NCBI GenBank assembly: GCA_029204225.1
Contig: CM055103.1
Span: forward strand, 51,088,175 to 51,152,174
Origin: Diphasiastrum complanatum
Lineage: Eukaryota; Streptophyta; Lycopodiopsida; Lycopodiales; Lycopodiaceae
DNA length: 64,000 nt
Direction: 5' to 3'
Shown piece after piece: positions 11,901 through 24,784 of this stretch (positions are counted from its first letter, which is position 1; each line of letters opens with the position of its first letter). Under the pieces are notes generated by a model. The model made no database searches. It saw nothing but the letters and a program-made list of their open reading frames with translations, and was not told the origin of the DNA. The translations under genes were made by a program, and so were the position numbers.

Positions 11901-12474
11901 CAGCTTTTTGGGAACAAAGATGTGGCTCTACTAAGGGTTGTTGTCATCAAATCTGCAGTCTTTTCTCTAGTTGCCTAAATGGAAATTTGAAAACTAATTA
12001 TGCTCTAAATCAATGAGACAATGTTCAATATCTTTGCTTCACTTGTGGAAACCTATGTTCCTAAAAACACATGATATTGATTACCATTACAAAACATAAA
12101 TTAATTTATTTAGATTCTAACCTCTTTACTTATATATTGTATCAAAACATACTCATTTATTGATGACATTGATTATCATTATAAAGCATAAATCACTCAT
12201 CTCAATTTCCAAGCTCTTTACTCATATATGAAAACATACTCATTTGTTGCTTGATACAATCCTATGTACCTTGCTTCTTTTGACTATAGAACAGCTAATT
12301 GTTGCTTTTGGTTGCCCCTAGTTGCAAGTCTTCCAGCCTTGAATGGAAACATAACCATAGTTCAACTTTCAATATACTTTGCTATCTCCGCTCCAATTGG
12401 ACTCATCATAGTTAAATGGCTCGTCATTTCTCTCAAGTGATGAAGCACCCTCTTGGGCCATTACAAGAGTTTGA

Positions 12475-12518
<44 letters not shown>

Positions 12519-13950
12519 AAAACATGGCGTCAAGGAGACCCAGATCCACAATAGAGTCTGTGATTAGGGCCCTTTTGAACTCAAAAAGAGCCTCTTTTCT
12601 TAATTTTATTAACTTTAATCATGTTTGTGTATCCAATGAAAAGGTAACACATAGGACTCAATGGTCCATTGCCAATCACAAATTTGACTAATGTCTCATT
12701 AATCTAGTCTATGTGCCACTTGAACCATGGTTTGTCATAGAGTTAAGTTCATTATCCCCCACCAAAATTGGTGATGGTCTCATGGCACCTGCGCACAATC
12801 CATTGTTTCCCTAGCGAATTTTGTTCTTCCCGCTTTCACTTGATGAAGTATGAGGTGGACTTCTCCATAAAATTGAGACATTCAATATTCTGGTCCTACA
12901 TAATGGCTATTTTAAGTATATGACACCTAAAGAGAAAAGAAAGAGCCATCACTATAATTTATTGATAGCAAGCCCTATGCTAGAGAACTTAAGCCTTTCT
13001 TCACATTTGATTTGGAGAAGTTTTTGGTGGGATATCATCATCTCATTTTGACATTCTTCCACATTTGTGTAGAGATGATGCTATGTGCTTGATTGATGTG
13101 CATATACATCACGAGATTAATGTGATTTTAATTGTAAATAGAGGCTTAGCATCATATTTGAGCAATTTCTGCATACCTTTTGAATCAATTGCCATTCTAT
13201 TAGTGTGTTTGATCAAATTAGCAAGCTAGTGATTGAATTTTCTAACATAGAAGTAATTTGCATGTAGTACAATCATTTTTGGCCTAGATCTAACATTTTG
13301 AATCATATTTGTATATGAAATTTTTGTCAGAATCAAGAGGGTGAAGGAATCAGATCCTCAGTGCATGCACTATGATTTTCATAGCCGAACACAAATAATC
13401 AGAGTTGCTTTGCAGAAGCGGAAGAGCAGATAGTCAAACACATCAATATAGAGAGTCAGACAAAACAGAATAATCAATGCATGAAAGCATCTACTGTGTC
13501 GGTCTCTGATAAGTTGATGCCTCAATGACTATGAGCGCTTGAGCGTATATTGATCAATGTATCTTGTTACTCTATGTTATTGATTACAATGATAATCTAT
13601 ATACAAATTTAACACAATTTCCTATTGAATGGGTAATTTTTCCAACTAAGGGGAAACATTTGGAATATCCCTAAGATACTTCAAAAAATGACCTCTTTTT
13701 ATGGGTGTCAACAAAAAAAGCAATACGCATGCGCAAAGTGTTTTTCAAATTACATTAAAAGAAAGACTTTTTTGGCTCTTGACAAGGACTACAATTATAC
13801 TGTTTTTGGGGTTCTCAAGACCACTTGGAAGAACATTTCCTTTCAAAGAGTACCATGTTTTAAAAAGAAGCACATTTTTAAAATGCTCATACGCTTATGA
13901 TATAAAAGTGACAAACAAAAAATGTAAGCACTTATATTTTGTGACACACG
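11901..13950. other. Gene-free AT-rich stretch
   Basis: About 2 kb of AT-rich sequence without a supportable gene or motif. It contains one (GA)n microsatellite at 12,480-12,515. Short ORFs here are random in composition. Confidence 0.55.
12480..12515 (+). repeat. (GA)n microsatellite
   Basis: About 18 GA repeats without interruption. Confidence 0.95.
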
Positions 13951-13956
13951 CGATAT

Positions 13957-16469
13957 TCAAAACTCTTTGGACTCATACATGTCCAAATGCTGGTCACTAT
14001 GAATCCCATCACTATCAATAGTTATAGGTGATGATCCTGAAGTGGTGGAAGAAGCATCCTCTTCATCACTATGTACTAAAACATTGCCTTCCTCATGATG
14101 CAAGCCGTAATTTTCATAGTTTCCCATACTTCTTCTGGTTCGTGAGGACGGTCCCACATCGTTTGTCGTGGGAATTTTTTGCTTTAGGATTTCAATAAAG
14201 GACTTTGTCAAATGACCTGTTGTGGTGAGCATGAAGTCGTACACTCAAATATCCACTTCTTCTAAAGACAATAGAGAAGAATTTGGAGTATTCTTTGTTT
14301 TCCGCTTCTTCCCTTTACCATGCACTACTGTACGGACCATCTCGAGGCTGTACCTCCCTTTGAATGGATCAATGTCATCTGTTTTAAACCAATGCACAAT
14401 TATGTCTTTAATCTTGAATGTGATATCGTCTCGATGAAGTGTGAGTAGTTTCCAATCCAAAAGGGGTGACCGAGATCATCATTTGTTGCCAGTGTAGCTA
14501 CCAAAGTACCCTCTTGGATATCTTGCGGGTCACCCTTCCACATCTGGGCTAGTCTGTCCCTCCTGCTTGTTGACCGCCTTGCTCCAAGATACATCTCTCT
14601 GGTCTCTCTAACACATTCATGATGTTTTGTTATCTATATGTGCTCTGTTTCTGTATTACTTTGATGGACAGGCCACAGAAGTCAGATGCGACTTCCCATT
14701 TGTCGTCCTCAATATTACTTGATATCACCATTTGCTCCTCATAAAATGTATCCCACCATTTAGTATCTTGTTCTCTCGCATATTTTTTTGCTTTCTCGAT
14801 TAGAAGTTTATGCTCTTCTATGCACTTTCGATAATCAATAGGTCTTGTTTGTTTTTCAGCATCTTTAACTTCTTTGGCAAGTAACATAGGCATCTACTTT
14901 GCGGACTTCATCTGAGAAACTGGTACATGTATCAAGAATTTCAAACCATCTGTTGGAAGCCATTGTTTACATGTTGACAGTTGTTTCCCATACATTAACA
15001 CAACCTCATTTTCCATATTTTTTTTAATAAGAAAGCAGTGCTGGTAGCTAATGTCATTGAACTTTTTCAAACATAGTTCTCTTGAAGACTTTACAAACTT
15101 CTTGAAGTCAATTGTCTCCTTGAGATGAAATATGCTTGGCTTCGAAGTGTAGGCTTCCTCTATGATTAACATTATTATAGGAAGTGTAAATGCATCTCGC
15201 CGCGACAACTTTTTAGAGAAAGTGCTGAACATTTGATCTATTTGATCGTGTGTGTGTCCAACCAATAGAAAATTAACCTTTACTTTTCTAAAAACGCCCT
15301 TCTCCACAAGCATATTCAAATAACCGAAGACCATTTGATTCTTATTCTCTCTTGTTGTGTTGTGTTGTCCAACTAAACATATAAAATAGTCGGAAGCAAT
15401 CCTCTCCATGAAGATAAAACATGATGAATAATAGTCACGGTTAAGTTGGGATCATTATGTACGTTAGGATACGTGAAAAATACTCGGGGATGAACAATTT
15501 CATTGTATATCAAGCAACCGACCAAATGTGCTTGAATCATCATTTCTTCGTGAAGATCCTTTGGTAGTCGTGCGAAGTGAGACAACTGTGTCTTTTTTCG
15601 ATCCATACCATCAATGACAATGCCAAAATACTTCTCTGGAAACCCAAAGCATTTTTTACGGTGATGCATTATTTTTTGATGTTCCGTTGCTTGTTCCTCT
15701 CCTCTATGATCATTCAAAGCTGAATTTACCATCGCAATCTCCATCGGATCCCTTAAGGCTTTTCTTTTACTTTTCAATTCTACACATGTACTGCATATCC
15801 CATTTGCACTTTTCGTGGAATAGAGACATTATTGAAATCTCTTTTCCAAACTTTTGTGAAATATAAATAATATATATACCTGTCATTGTTTTGAATCATA
15901 TGCTCTTTGTATACTGAAAAAATCTCCATTCGAGTAAAGTTATCAGCAAGATGGAATTTACCAGTTGACCTCGTAATGAAGACGAAAATATTTCTCCATC
16001 CATAACAATGTGTGTTGTGCAACATCACCCACAACCTTCGGAGATGGTTGGATATGACCGAACTTATTAATTTTGTACTTTATCCTCTCTAGTTGAGAGT
16101 TGCCAAGGCTCAACACATTTTAAATGCCCCTCTACAAACGAGGTCATTTCCCAGACTATAGTCAAACATTTTTTTTAAACAAGGTATCAATTGTGAGGAT
16201 AGAAACACGTCTTGCTCACTAGGACTCAGACCTAAATAAAAAGTTCTCCATCTTTTTATCTTTTGTTTTCCCGACTTTATTAAACAATTTGCATTGCAAC
16301 AAAATGAATGCAATGCTTCCTGACCTTGTTGATCAGCTGTCAAAAAATCTTTCCTATCCTTACCAAAGGAACGCCTCCTGCGACGAAATACAATTGGCGA
16401 ACATTCTTGGTAATCAATTTTCTCATTAGTCTCACTATCTGACTGATTGCTGCTTGACTCAGTGAGCAT
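13957..16469 (-). pseudogene. Decayed DUF7869-type (transposase-like) gene
   Basis: Collinear minus-strand fragments in several frames read as one broken protein. 16,469-16,110 is an acidic then basic N-terminal part. 15,777-15,373 contains IVIDGMDRKKTQLSHF. 15,409-14,894 contains TTRENKNQMVFGYL and LLVGHTHDQIDQMFSTFSKKL. 14,893-14,630 is a charged linker. 14,594-14,245 contains GHPFWIG, VHWF and DPFKGRY, and 14,244-13,957 is an acidic tail. From memory, IIDGMDxxKT, DNxxRENKN and GHTHxxIDQxFS are hallmarks of DUF7869 proteins, found in multi-copy, probably mobile genes of bryophytes, ferns, algae and corals. The spaced acidic motifs suggest an RNase-H-like nuclease, which is inference. Here the usual DN is HN and at least four frameshifts or stops break the gene. 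Confidence 0.65.
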
Positions 16470-16599
16470 GTCAACTTCTACACTCTCAAATCGAGTGTCA
16501 ACATTGGCACAATGATTGTTAGAACCAAACGACCCAAATGATAATATATCGTTAGAGATATTGGTTTATCGCCAAAACATGGTCGTAAATATAATGGGA

Positions 16600-17162
16600 C
16601 ATCAATAGATGAGAACTATAAAATCCCATTGTCCTTGCTATGCACAGGATTTAACAAATTCTTTGACATGTTCTCTGACACATTTTTTGACACGTCTCCT
16701 GACACATTTTGTGATATGTTGTTTACACCGACCACTGGGGCTCCTTCATATGAAGAAAACGAGAGGCTCACCTCACAAGATGAATTGTGGGTAGGGTCTC
16801 TATAAATCGAGTGAAAAAATATTTAAAAATCAACATTATGCATGTCACGACAAAAATAGAGATTATTTTAATTATTTTAAGCTTGACAAGACAACTTTCC
16901 ATATTTGAAAAGGGAGGAAGTATAAAAGGGCCCACCCAATATCATTTTGCACGACATTTCCTGGTGAGCAGAGTGTTCTCGCAAAGATCCTCCTTGAGCA
17001 TCTACGAAGGCGTGACTGATTGCGCAAGATCCTGCACTGCATTCCCTTCCCCTTGCCTTGACAAAATGAAGACCATCAAGTATGTCCGTAGTGTTATTTA
17101 AGGGTATCACTTGCCGCAGATTCCTAGGGTTAAAAAAATTTGCCACTGCTTTCCTAGGGTTG
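16600..17162. other. Low-complexity stretch with promoter-like segment
   Basis: 16,655-16,720 repeats a GACAC(A/G)T phrase. At 16,921 a TATAAAAGG box on the plus strand is followed about 145 bp later by an ATG (17,067) opening a very short frame. It may be the promoter and leader of a gene cut off by the foldback element at 17,163. No coding sequence follows. Confidence 0.35.
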
Positions 17163-17607
17163 AGTAATATGTTAGTCTAATTTCGATGCAGTGCATCGAA
17201 ATGAGGGACATTTCGATGTAGTGCATTGATGCGGGTAACAAACTTGATGCACTGCATCGAATTGTACCACCAACTCAATGCATTGCATCGAGTTGGACAC
17301 ACCATTTCGATGCAATACATCGAGATGGACCACCAACTCGATGCAATGCATCAAGTTGGTGTGTCCAACTCGATGTAGTGCATCGAGTTAGTCGATGCAC
17401 TGCATCGAGTTGGACACACCATTTTGATGCAATGCATCGAGATGGACCACCAACTCGATGTTGGTGTGTCCAACTCGATGCATTGCATCGAGTTAGTGTG
17501 TCCAATAGTGTGTCCAACTCGATGCACTGGTGATACAACTCAATGCAGTGCATCGAGTTTGTTACCCACATCGATGCACTGCATCGAAATTAGACTAACA
17601 TATTACT
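17163..17607. mobile_element. Foldback/MITE-like element, 37-bp perfect inverted ends
   Basis: Bases 17,163-17,199 are a perfect reverse complement of 17,571-17,607. The interior is built of short palindromes of the type TCGATGCA-N-TGCATCGA, separated by phrases such as GTTGGACACACC and its complement, so the whole 445 bp can fold on itself. There is no internal coding capacity; ORFs here are by-products of the repeat. Foldback or MITE-type elements have this design, moved by a transposase encoded elsewhere. No clear target-site duplication was found. Confidence 0.75.
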
Positions 17608-17776
17608 AGCACATCGGTTTTTTAACCTGCTCGATGTAGTGCATTGAGATGATTACCTAGTTGATGCAGTGCATAATGTTGTATCACCAACGCGATGTAG
17701 ACATTGAGCTAGATTACCAGCTCGATGCACCGTATCGAGTTAGCACACTATTTCGTTGCAGTCCATTGAAATGGTG
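17608..17776. repeat. Degenerate continuation of the TCGATGCA palindromes
   Basis: Diverged copies of the same palindromic unit (for example CTCGATGTAGTGCATTGAG) continue for about 170 bp outside the perfect inverted ends. This may be an older copy or the flank in which the element duplicated. Confidence 0.6.
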
Positions 17777-18046
17777 ATAGTTGTTGCATTTATTTTAAGG
17801 TTATAGGAAGTAGTTTGAACTACATGTCGATGATATTTGTAAATTAGATCCAATGACTAAAAACTCTGTTGTGATCGAATCCATAGCTAACATTTTACCA
17901 AGTTTAGCCAAATTTATGTTAAAATAACAAGCTAAATTAAGCTTTCTTATGTGATATATTATTTTTAAAAACAAAAAATTAGATGTTGAATGACCGTGAA
18001 TAACGAGTATTATTTTAATTTTTAAGAGCAAAAAATTGAAAAAGGA

Positions 18047-18962
18047 ATGGCAAATGTTGAGAAACGACTAAAGTTATCACATGATAGTCAAAATTTAGGA
18101 ATATTGCCTGATACACAGATTCCAGCAATGTTGAAGGCCAGACAAGCCGATCCATTGCCTAGACATTGGAAGATCCAAAAGGAAAGTCAGTTAAAGAATC
18201 TTCCTCATCTTCCATTAAGAAATTGCCAAATAATTCTTGGGCATTATCGTATTCTCTAGAGGAAGGACTATTTTTGTATGTGTGCAAGTTGAAAGCAATT
18301 GCTTTGACATCTAGTGGCCGCTTATCCGACTACCAACATTTTTCGATTTGTTGAATGTAAAATATTCTGTAATTTGACACTCGAAGAACGAAGTTACTTG
18401 CCTGGGATCACAATAATGATAACGATTACAAGGCCAAGATGTCATTTGTTGAAAAGATTAGGTTTTTTCACCATCCAAAATTATAAGGTAAGAATGTAGA
18501 AATAATATATTTATGTTTTGATTTAGCTCTTTAAAATGTATAATTAAACAGATATATTTGCTGTTGTGGTTTTACAGCCAAAGAAGTCAAAGGTTGGAGA
18601 GGACTTGGATTGCCCTCCAAACTTTCTGTCGCATATATAGAGGGCTAAGGAAGAATGAATGAGAATTCAGTTAAAAGATTCCCTCCTGCCAATGTCCGAG
18701 GATTATAAAACCTTCACTTGTCTATTGGATCTGACGAGGACATTTACGTATCGGATTGTTTGTTTAGATGTCTCAAAATTGATAGAAGAAGTCCCAAAGC
18801 ATGAGTATACTCTTGCCATTGTGGATATTCCATATGGTTTCAGAATGCCTGGCTCTATTAATGACTTGAAACCATTTCCTTACCCTCAAATAATGAAGCT
18901 GGTGATTGATTTTGCTGCCTTGACAACATCTTCTTTATGGAGATGTGTGATTTTCCATAGCG
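18047..18962 (+). pseudogene. Decayed unknown gene with VDIPYG motif
   Basis: Short plus-strand frames are readable in sequence. One starts at 18,047, one around 18,166-18,354 (EEGLFLYVCKLKAIALTSS), and the longest is 18,659-18,960, with EYTLAIVDIPYGF and LTTSSLWRCVIFHS. The last part looks like real protein: VDIPYG resembles the DPPYG motif IV of N6-adenine or N4-cytosine methyltransferases, followed by a helix and a strand ending in VIFHS. The frame is cut at about 18,965 by the composite repeat. Identification as a methyltransferase-like fold is inference from one motif; the gene is broken in any case. Confidence 0.4.
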
Positions 18963-18967
18963 TGGCT

Positions 18968-19498
<531 letters not shown>

Positions 19499-20657
19499 GT
19501 GCAAATTCTACTTTCAACTTTTGATCAGTATTAACTCCAACAGAAAGTAAATTTTTCTTCAAACATGGTGTGTAAAGTACCTCCCTTATCATCCTGCTTT
19601 TGCCATCAGGTAGTTGGATTGAAACGGTGCCTATCCCCTTGATTTTGCACACATCACCATTTTCTTGTGAAACATACATTCCATTATCCAACACTTTCAT
19701 GCTACTGAACCAATCCTTGTTACCTGTCAAGTGTCTTGTGGCTCCCGAGTCAATATACCATGCATGATCATCTTGATTAGATAACAATGCTAATATGAAG
19801 ATGCTAGAGTCTTCAATCTCACCCTCATCGACAAGGTTACCTGCTTGCTTTGGTTTTCCCTTGTCTTGTTCCACTAGAAATTTCCAACATTCACTCTTCC
19901 AATGCCCCTTTTTACCGCAATGGAAGCACTTGCCTTTCTTCTTGGTCTTGCTGGAAGATCCCTCATCCTCCTGAGTCTTGGAAAATTGTTGTTTAGACTT
20001 CTTCTTACCCTTGCCTTTGCCTTGTTTTTGGCATGTCGCAAGTGCCTGATCATCAGTATTTTGATGTCTAGCTTTCACCATTTCTCATCGTTGCTCTTCC
20101 TGCATCAAGATTCCTATGAGCTCGTCAAAGGTTGGCAATCTTTCTCTTGATGCTATTCCACTCACTAACATTTGATAGGCTTTTGCAATGCCACACAATG
20201 CATTGTGCACCAGCTCCACATCACGTAAGCGCTCACCAATAGAATGCAGTTCATCCCTCATTGTCTTAATTCTGGTCATACAAATCTGAATGTGCTGTCC
20301 TTACTCCATGCAGGCACTATTCAATTTTGACTTTAGAAACATGATTCTAGCTGGATTTGACATCTTGAACTGCTCCTTTAGCACATCCCATGCCTTTTTG
20401 GGTGTAACAACATCACAAATGTGGGTAATAATGTGATCCTTCACTGACAAGTTAGTGAAGGTCAAAGCTTTCCTCACTTTCTTGTCAAACACTTTGATGT
20501 CCGCTTCATTTGGTGGCCTTCTCTCATCACCTGTGACGACATCCCACACGTCTTTCTCCATCAGTATGTTTTTCATTTTGAATTTCCACACTGCATAGTT
20601 AGAAATCCCATCCAATTTGCTACTTTCACTCAAAATGGATTCTCCCATGTTTGTCAT
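19499..20657 (-). pseudogene. Copia gag-protease fragment, truncated
   Basis: Minus-strand frames read in order. 20,657-20,301 is gag (NYAVWKFKMKNILMEKDVW), 20,279-20,085 is the gag middle, and 20,081-19,499 has a zinc knuckle (CFHCGKKGHWKSEC) and the aspartic protease (WYIDSGATRHL). The copia protease core then reads NLLSVG and stops at VEFAH, where the LTR-X fragment begins. Gag packages the RNA and the protease cuts the polyprotein. At least two frame breaks plus truncation make it non-functional. Integrase and reverse transcriptase are absent. Confidence 0.85.
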
Positions 20658-21798
20658 CGCAAAACTACTTGAAACTTCTGTCGTAGGCTAAAAGCAGTAT
20701 GCTGAGGCCAACTATGATGTCAGAAGTAAAAAATAATGACCTGCACTCTTTTCCTTACTAGGCCACTTGCCGCTTTTCCACCAAATTGAAAGCCAAATCG
20801 GTGTCACCTTCCAAAATGCACTTTGTCGTCAACTCCCAACTACGTGCCCAATGGAATGGTGAAATCACTTTTGGCACACTCCGAACACTTTATTTGCTGC
20901 AATCATTCTATTTTCTGTACCATACTTGCAGGTACAGTCCGGGTGCCCTTCGTTTCGAGTTTGTAGCCCTTCGTTTGGCTCAAAACGAATAAAGGAGGCA
21001 AAATTAAGGGCTTTTTTACTTTTTGAACCAATTCTTTTGTTTGAAGGGACTTCAACCTTCAGTGAATTTGGACCCAACTCAACTTTCAAAGTGAATATTT
21101 TTATTAAAATTGAATGGCTAAATGCCCTTCAGCCCCTTCTAATGAAGTTTCCCATGGAAGGAAGGAGATCCAACGATCTTTTCACATCTCACGGTCTCTG
21201 TTGCTTGCTGGAGGTTCGATCTATCCGCTGATCAGGATGGACTCACATCCGACAACTACCAATCAAATCGCGCACTAACTCGGAACCCTGCAGCCGCTGG
21301 CTCACCTCAGAATGCTACAAGTTCACTCGCGATGGCCGCGTGCGAGCCTCCCGTGGCTCCTCCTTCTCTTCTCTCATAACTTTGGGTATGGCTACTCTCT
21401 GAGATCTGATCCAGCTCCCTAGTGCTTCCACGACCAGTGCGGCCAGCTCAGATCCGATTGAATTGATCAGGGCACCCTCCTTCCTACTTTTATAGCAACA
21501 AAAACAGTTGAATACAAAGAGAAATCCGCGTTTTTGAGCTTCCAAATCCTAGCCCAGGGTTTTTCACAAAAAACTGATCTTGGCTTCCTGTTCACAGTTC
21601 TTTGACAAGCCAATCCTCTTCCTCTGAGGTCACCTTACTACTAGGAGTGTGATGCTTCAAACCGTTCTCAAAACGGTGTCCGTTTGAATGCACACCCTTT
21701 TTGTCTACAACCCGTTGTAAATCCCAAACTCTCCGAAGATTGTACTTTTCCTGAAGCTCTCTTCAACGATGACACTTTATTGTGTACACTCCCTGTAT

Positions 21799-21811
21799 GG
21801 CTCTGATACCA
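21799..21811 (-). other. Primer-binding site of truncated copia
   Basis: The minus strand reads TGGTATCAGAGCC, a perfect match to the initiator-Met tRNA type site, about 1.14 kb upstream of the gag start at 20,657. The LTR should lie to its right, at about 21.82-22.12 kb, but its ends could not be fixed. Confidence 0.8.
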
Positions 21812-22189
21812 ACTTAGAATTTGCTTCAAACAGGAACACAGATCATGTTACACAGTAACACAGATAGAAAACACTTTCCACAGCAAGCTCACATAGCAAC
21901 TGTTTTTCTCAAAATGAAATTACACTGTACATATAGTTCTTTACTCAGGCAACCCATGCATGACCCAGGTTGCCATCGGTGGGACACGTGTCCCATCGAC
22001 TCACCCCGTGGCGAGGCCAATTGATCCTTATCGACTGATAGGACCCACAATATAGTAGCACAGTTATTTTTCTTTAATTCTAACTGTAGTACCTGAATGG
22101 GCAGCAAATATTGTTGAATATTTGATGTTAGGCCAACCTAACAACTCCTTGACAAAACTACAAAAGAAACAATTGATTATTAAGGCACA

Positions 22190-23330
22190 ACCTTATCAAT
22201 TGATTGTAGGCTAATTGTATCGTCGTGGAATGGATGATAGTTTAAGAAGATATGTTTTACCACATGAAAGTATCTGATCTAATTATGTTATCACATGATG
22301 GAATGAGAGGTGAACTTTTCAACATATATGACTGTTCGGAAACTTTTACAATTAGGATGTTGGTGGGTCACACTCATAAGGATACAAAAAATTTTATTCA
22401 ATCATGTGTTGTATGTCAACAAGCAAGACATCCTACGAAGTAGAATTATGAACATTTGCATCTGGTTCTATCACAAGCACCATTCAAGAAATGGGGACTT
22501 GTCTATGTTGGTCCTATTTATCTTGCAGAAAAAGGATCTCAAGCCTGATATATCATCATAGCAACTAATTATATGACCAAGTGGGTTGAAGCAAAAGCAG
22601 TTAGAGTTGTCGATGCAAAATCTACGACTAAGTATCATTGTAGATTTGGATGTCATATCGAGATCATAAGTGATCGTGGAACACACTTTGTCAATGAAAC
22701 GATCAAGTGTCTGTTGGAAGATTTTTTTATTATCCATCGGTCTACTACTCCGTTTTATCAAAGGGGTAATGGACAAGCAGAATCTTCTAATAAGATTTTC
22801 TGCAATCTTATGACAAAAATATTTGAAGCAAGTCGTTCTGATTGGGAACATAAACTGCATGCAGCGTTATGGGCATTCAGAACAACTTATAAAGTTAGTA
22901 CTAATCAGACACTATTTCAGCTTGTCTATGGTCAAGAGGCGGTTATGCCAGTTGAATTCTTAGTACCATCTTTATGCATAGCAGCAAGGAATGGTTGGAT
23001 GATGCGAAATCTTTACAAATGCATCATGAGGCTTTGCATAAACTATGTGAAACCAGATTGATGACAGTCCATGCACTAGCAGCAAAGAAAGCACGTCACA
23101 AGGCACGACACGATCGTCACTTGCATAAAAAAAAATATGAAGGAAGGAGATCTAGCATTGATGTATAAGACCAAAGTGATCAAAGGTAAATTGAAATTTA
23201 CAGGTGAAGGACCATATAAAGTGAAGTAAATATTGTCCTGCAGAGCAGTTATTTTGGAACACCTAGATGGAAGATGGTTTGACACCCCAGTGAATGGCAG
23301 CCGACTATGCAAGTTTTGGCAGCCAGTTCA
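22190..23330 (+). pseudogene. Ty3/gypsy integrase remnant
   Basis: Plus-strand frames give a decayed zinc-binding region (to VCQQARHP at about 22,440), then an integrase core at 22,573-23,061. The core has the triad DDE in context: the first acid would sit just before MTKWVEAKAV (mutated region), then ISDRGTHF and NGQAESSNK, followed by WAFRTTYK and YGQEAVMPVEF. The frame shifts near 23,000 and continues to a C-terminal stretch (GRWFDTPVNGSRLCKFW) ending at about 23,330. Integrase inserts the cDNA of the element. Stops and shifts make it inactive. No upstream pol genes survive. Confidence 0.82.
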
Positions 23331-24160
23331 ACCAACATGATCAAAGATCTTCAAATTTTGCTTTTGTTGTTTTACACTACTTGTTGATTCTTTTTTTTTC
23401 TCAAAAAGACAGTATAAAAGAAAAATTTTAAAGAAAAGAAAAAAAGAATGATGAAAAAAAGTCAAAAAGTCATCACAGAAGAAAAAAAAAGAAGGAAAAT
23501 ATTTTCAAGAATCAAATTTTGATAGAAAATGACCTAAAAAGTCATTTTTTGAACAAACAATGATAGGAAACTTCGTCGAGTTGCAAATTATCCATTTCCA
23601 ATTGTAATGTCACTATTGATTCAAAATAGAGTAGGAGGCCAAACTCGAGCCAATTACATCCAATTCCGATTTACGTATATTGAGTTGGACAAAGGTTATT
23701 TTGCAGAATAAGTACTTGTTTTGAACTCAAGACGAGAGTTCAGAAGCCTACCACTTTGGGAACCTTTGCTAAGCATGCTACCATATTTATGAACCTTCGC
23801 CGACCTGATAGATGGATTCAGAATGCCAAAATTAGGTTGGACATAGGTCCAGATCCTGATTTTTTTCATTAATTGTAGTATCTAGGCCAAGGATTGACTT
23901 AGGCGAGATTTTAACTTTCGCCAGATGTTTAGAACCTTCGCCGAGCCACACCATTGGTTAGGAACCTTCACCAAGTTTTTAGAAAGCTTTTTTTATAGTA
24001 CTGAATATGCCTACAAATTTTTTGTCCATAATTGATGTGCCAAACTACTACTTTGTCTAATGGACCCTCAAAATTAGCCTATAAAAGGGTTGAATTTGAT
24101 TTCATTTCTCACTTTCGCTAGCAAAGCTCTTGTAAATTTTTCGCACGACCAAACTTTCAC
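23331..24160. other. Probable degenerate gypsy 3' end or LTR
   Basis: An A-rich stretch (23,390-23,520) is followed by sequence in which the phrase CCTTCGCCGA and variants recur at least four times (23,790-23,960). No gene is visible and no LTR end could be proven. Confidence 0.4.
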
Positions 24161-24784
24161 ACAACTTTTTGATGCACTTTCAAGCCTTCTTTACTTCCAG
24201 TTTCTATCTTTTTCCATCATGTCTTCTAGTGATACCAGTATTGCACTTTGTTGTTAAACGTGATGTTCCATCTACAATGGACATCATGTCGCTTCCAAGA
24301 ACAATCAGGGTGTCTAAATGGATAAACCTTGTTGAGCCCTTGCTCACAGCGATGGGGACTACGAGCATGACTTCTCAAGTAAAATCAACATGGATTTCAT
24401 CACCATGGCATTTAGTACTTGGGACGAGGCCAAATCCAAGTTTTATAGCACTTTTCAGAGAGCTATCCACTAGGTGTGAGTTTCTGAGGCTGCCCTTGCT
24501 GCCATAGGAATTTCTTCTGAGACACATGTTAACTCAAATCATAAGCATGCCAAGTCAGTTATCAAGCCATTTATTGACACCACCATTGAACTATACCACA
24601 CCAATGATGGTTACCTGGTAGAGGCCATTAGTGATCCAGCTGTCCTCCTGGCCACCACCCAGTTCTTGAACAACTTGTTGATGGTTGGCAACCTCATGAA
24701 GGAAAGGATCTTGTCCCAGATCCTCCATCGCGTGGTCGAATCTAATTATAAATTAGATAAGGGAGACTTGGAGCCTTGTGACTA
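24160..24784 (+). pseudogene. Unidentified decayed ORF
   Basis: A frame readable from about 24,350 (FITMAFSTWDEAKSKFYSTF), with stops TAG and TGA near 24,471, continues openly to 24,784 through AALAAIGISSETHV, FIDTTIELYHTNDGYLVEAI and ERILSQILHRVVES. It is helical and hydrophilic with no motif I recognise. The setting, next to a gypsy remnant, suggests a retroelement protein such as gag, but this is a guess. Confidence 0.35.

Noticed and set aside
17172-17609. Several 60-98 codon ORFs with MHCIE-like repeats
   Set aside because: Produced on both strands by the TCGATGCA palindromic repeats.
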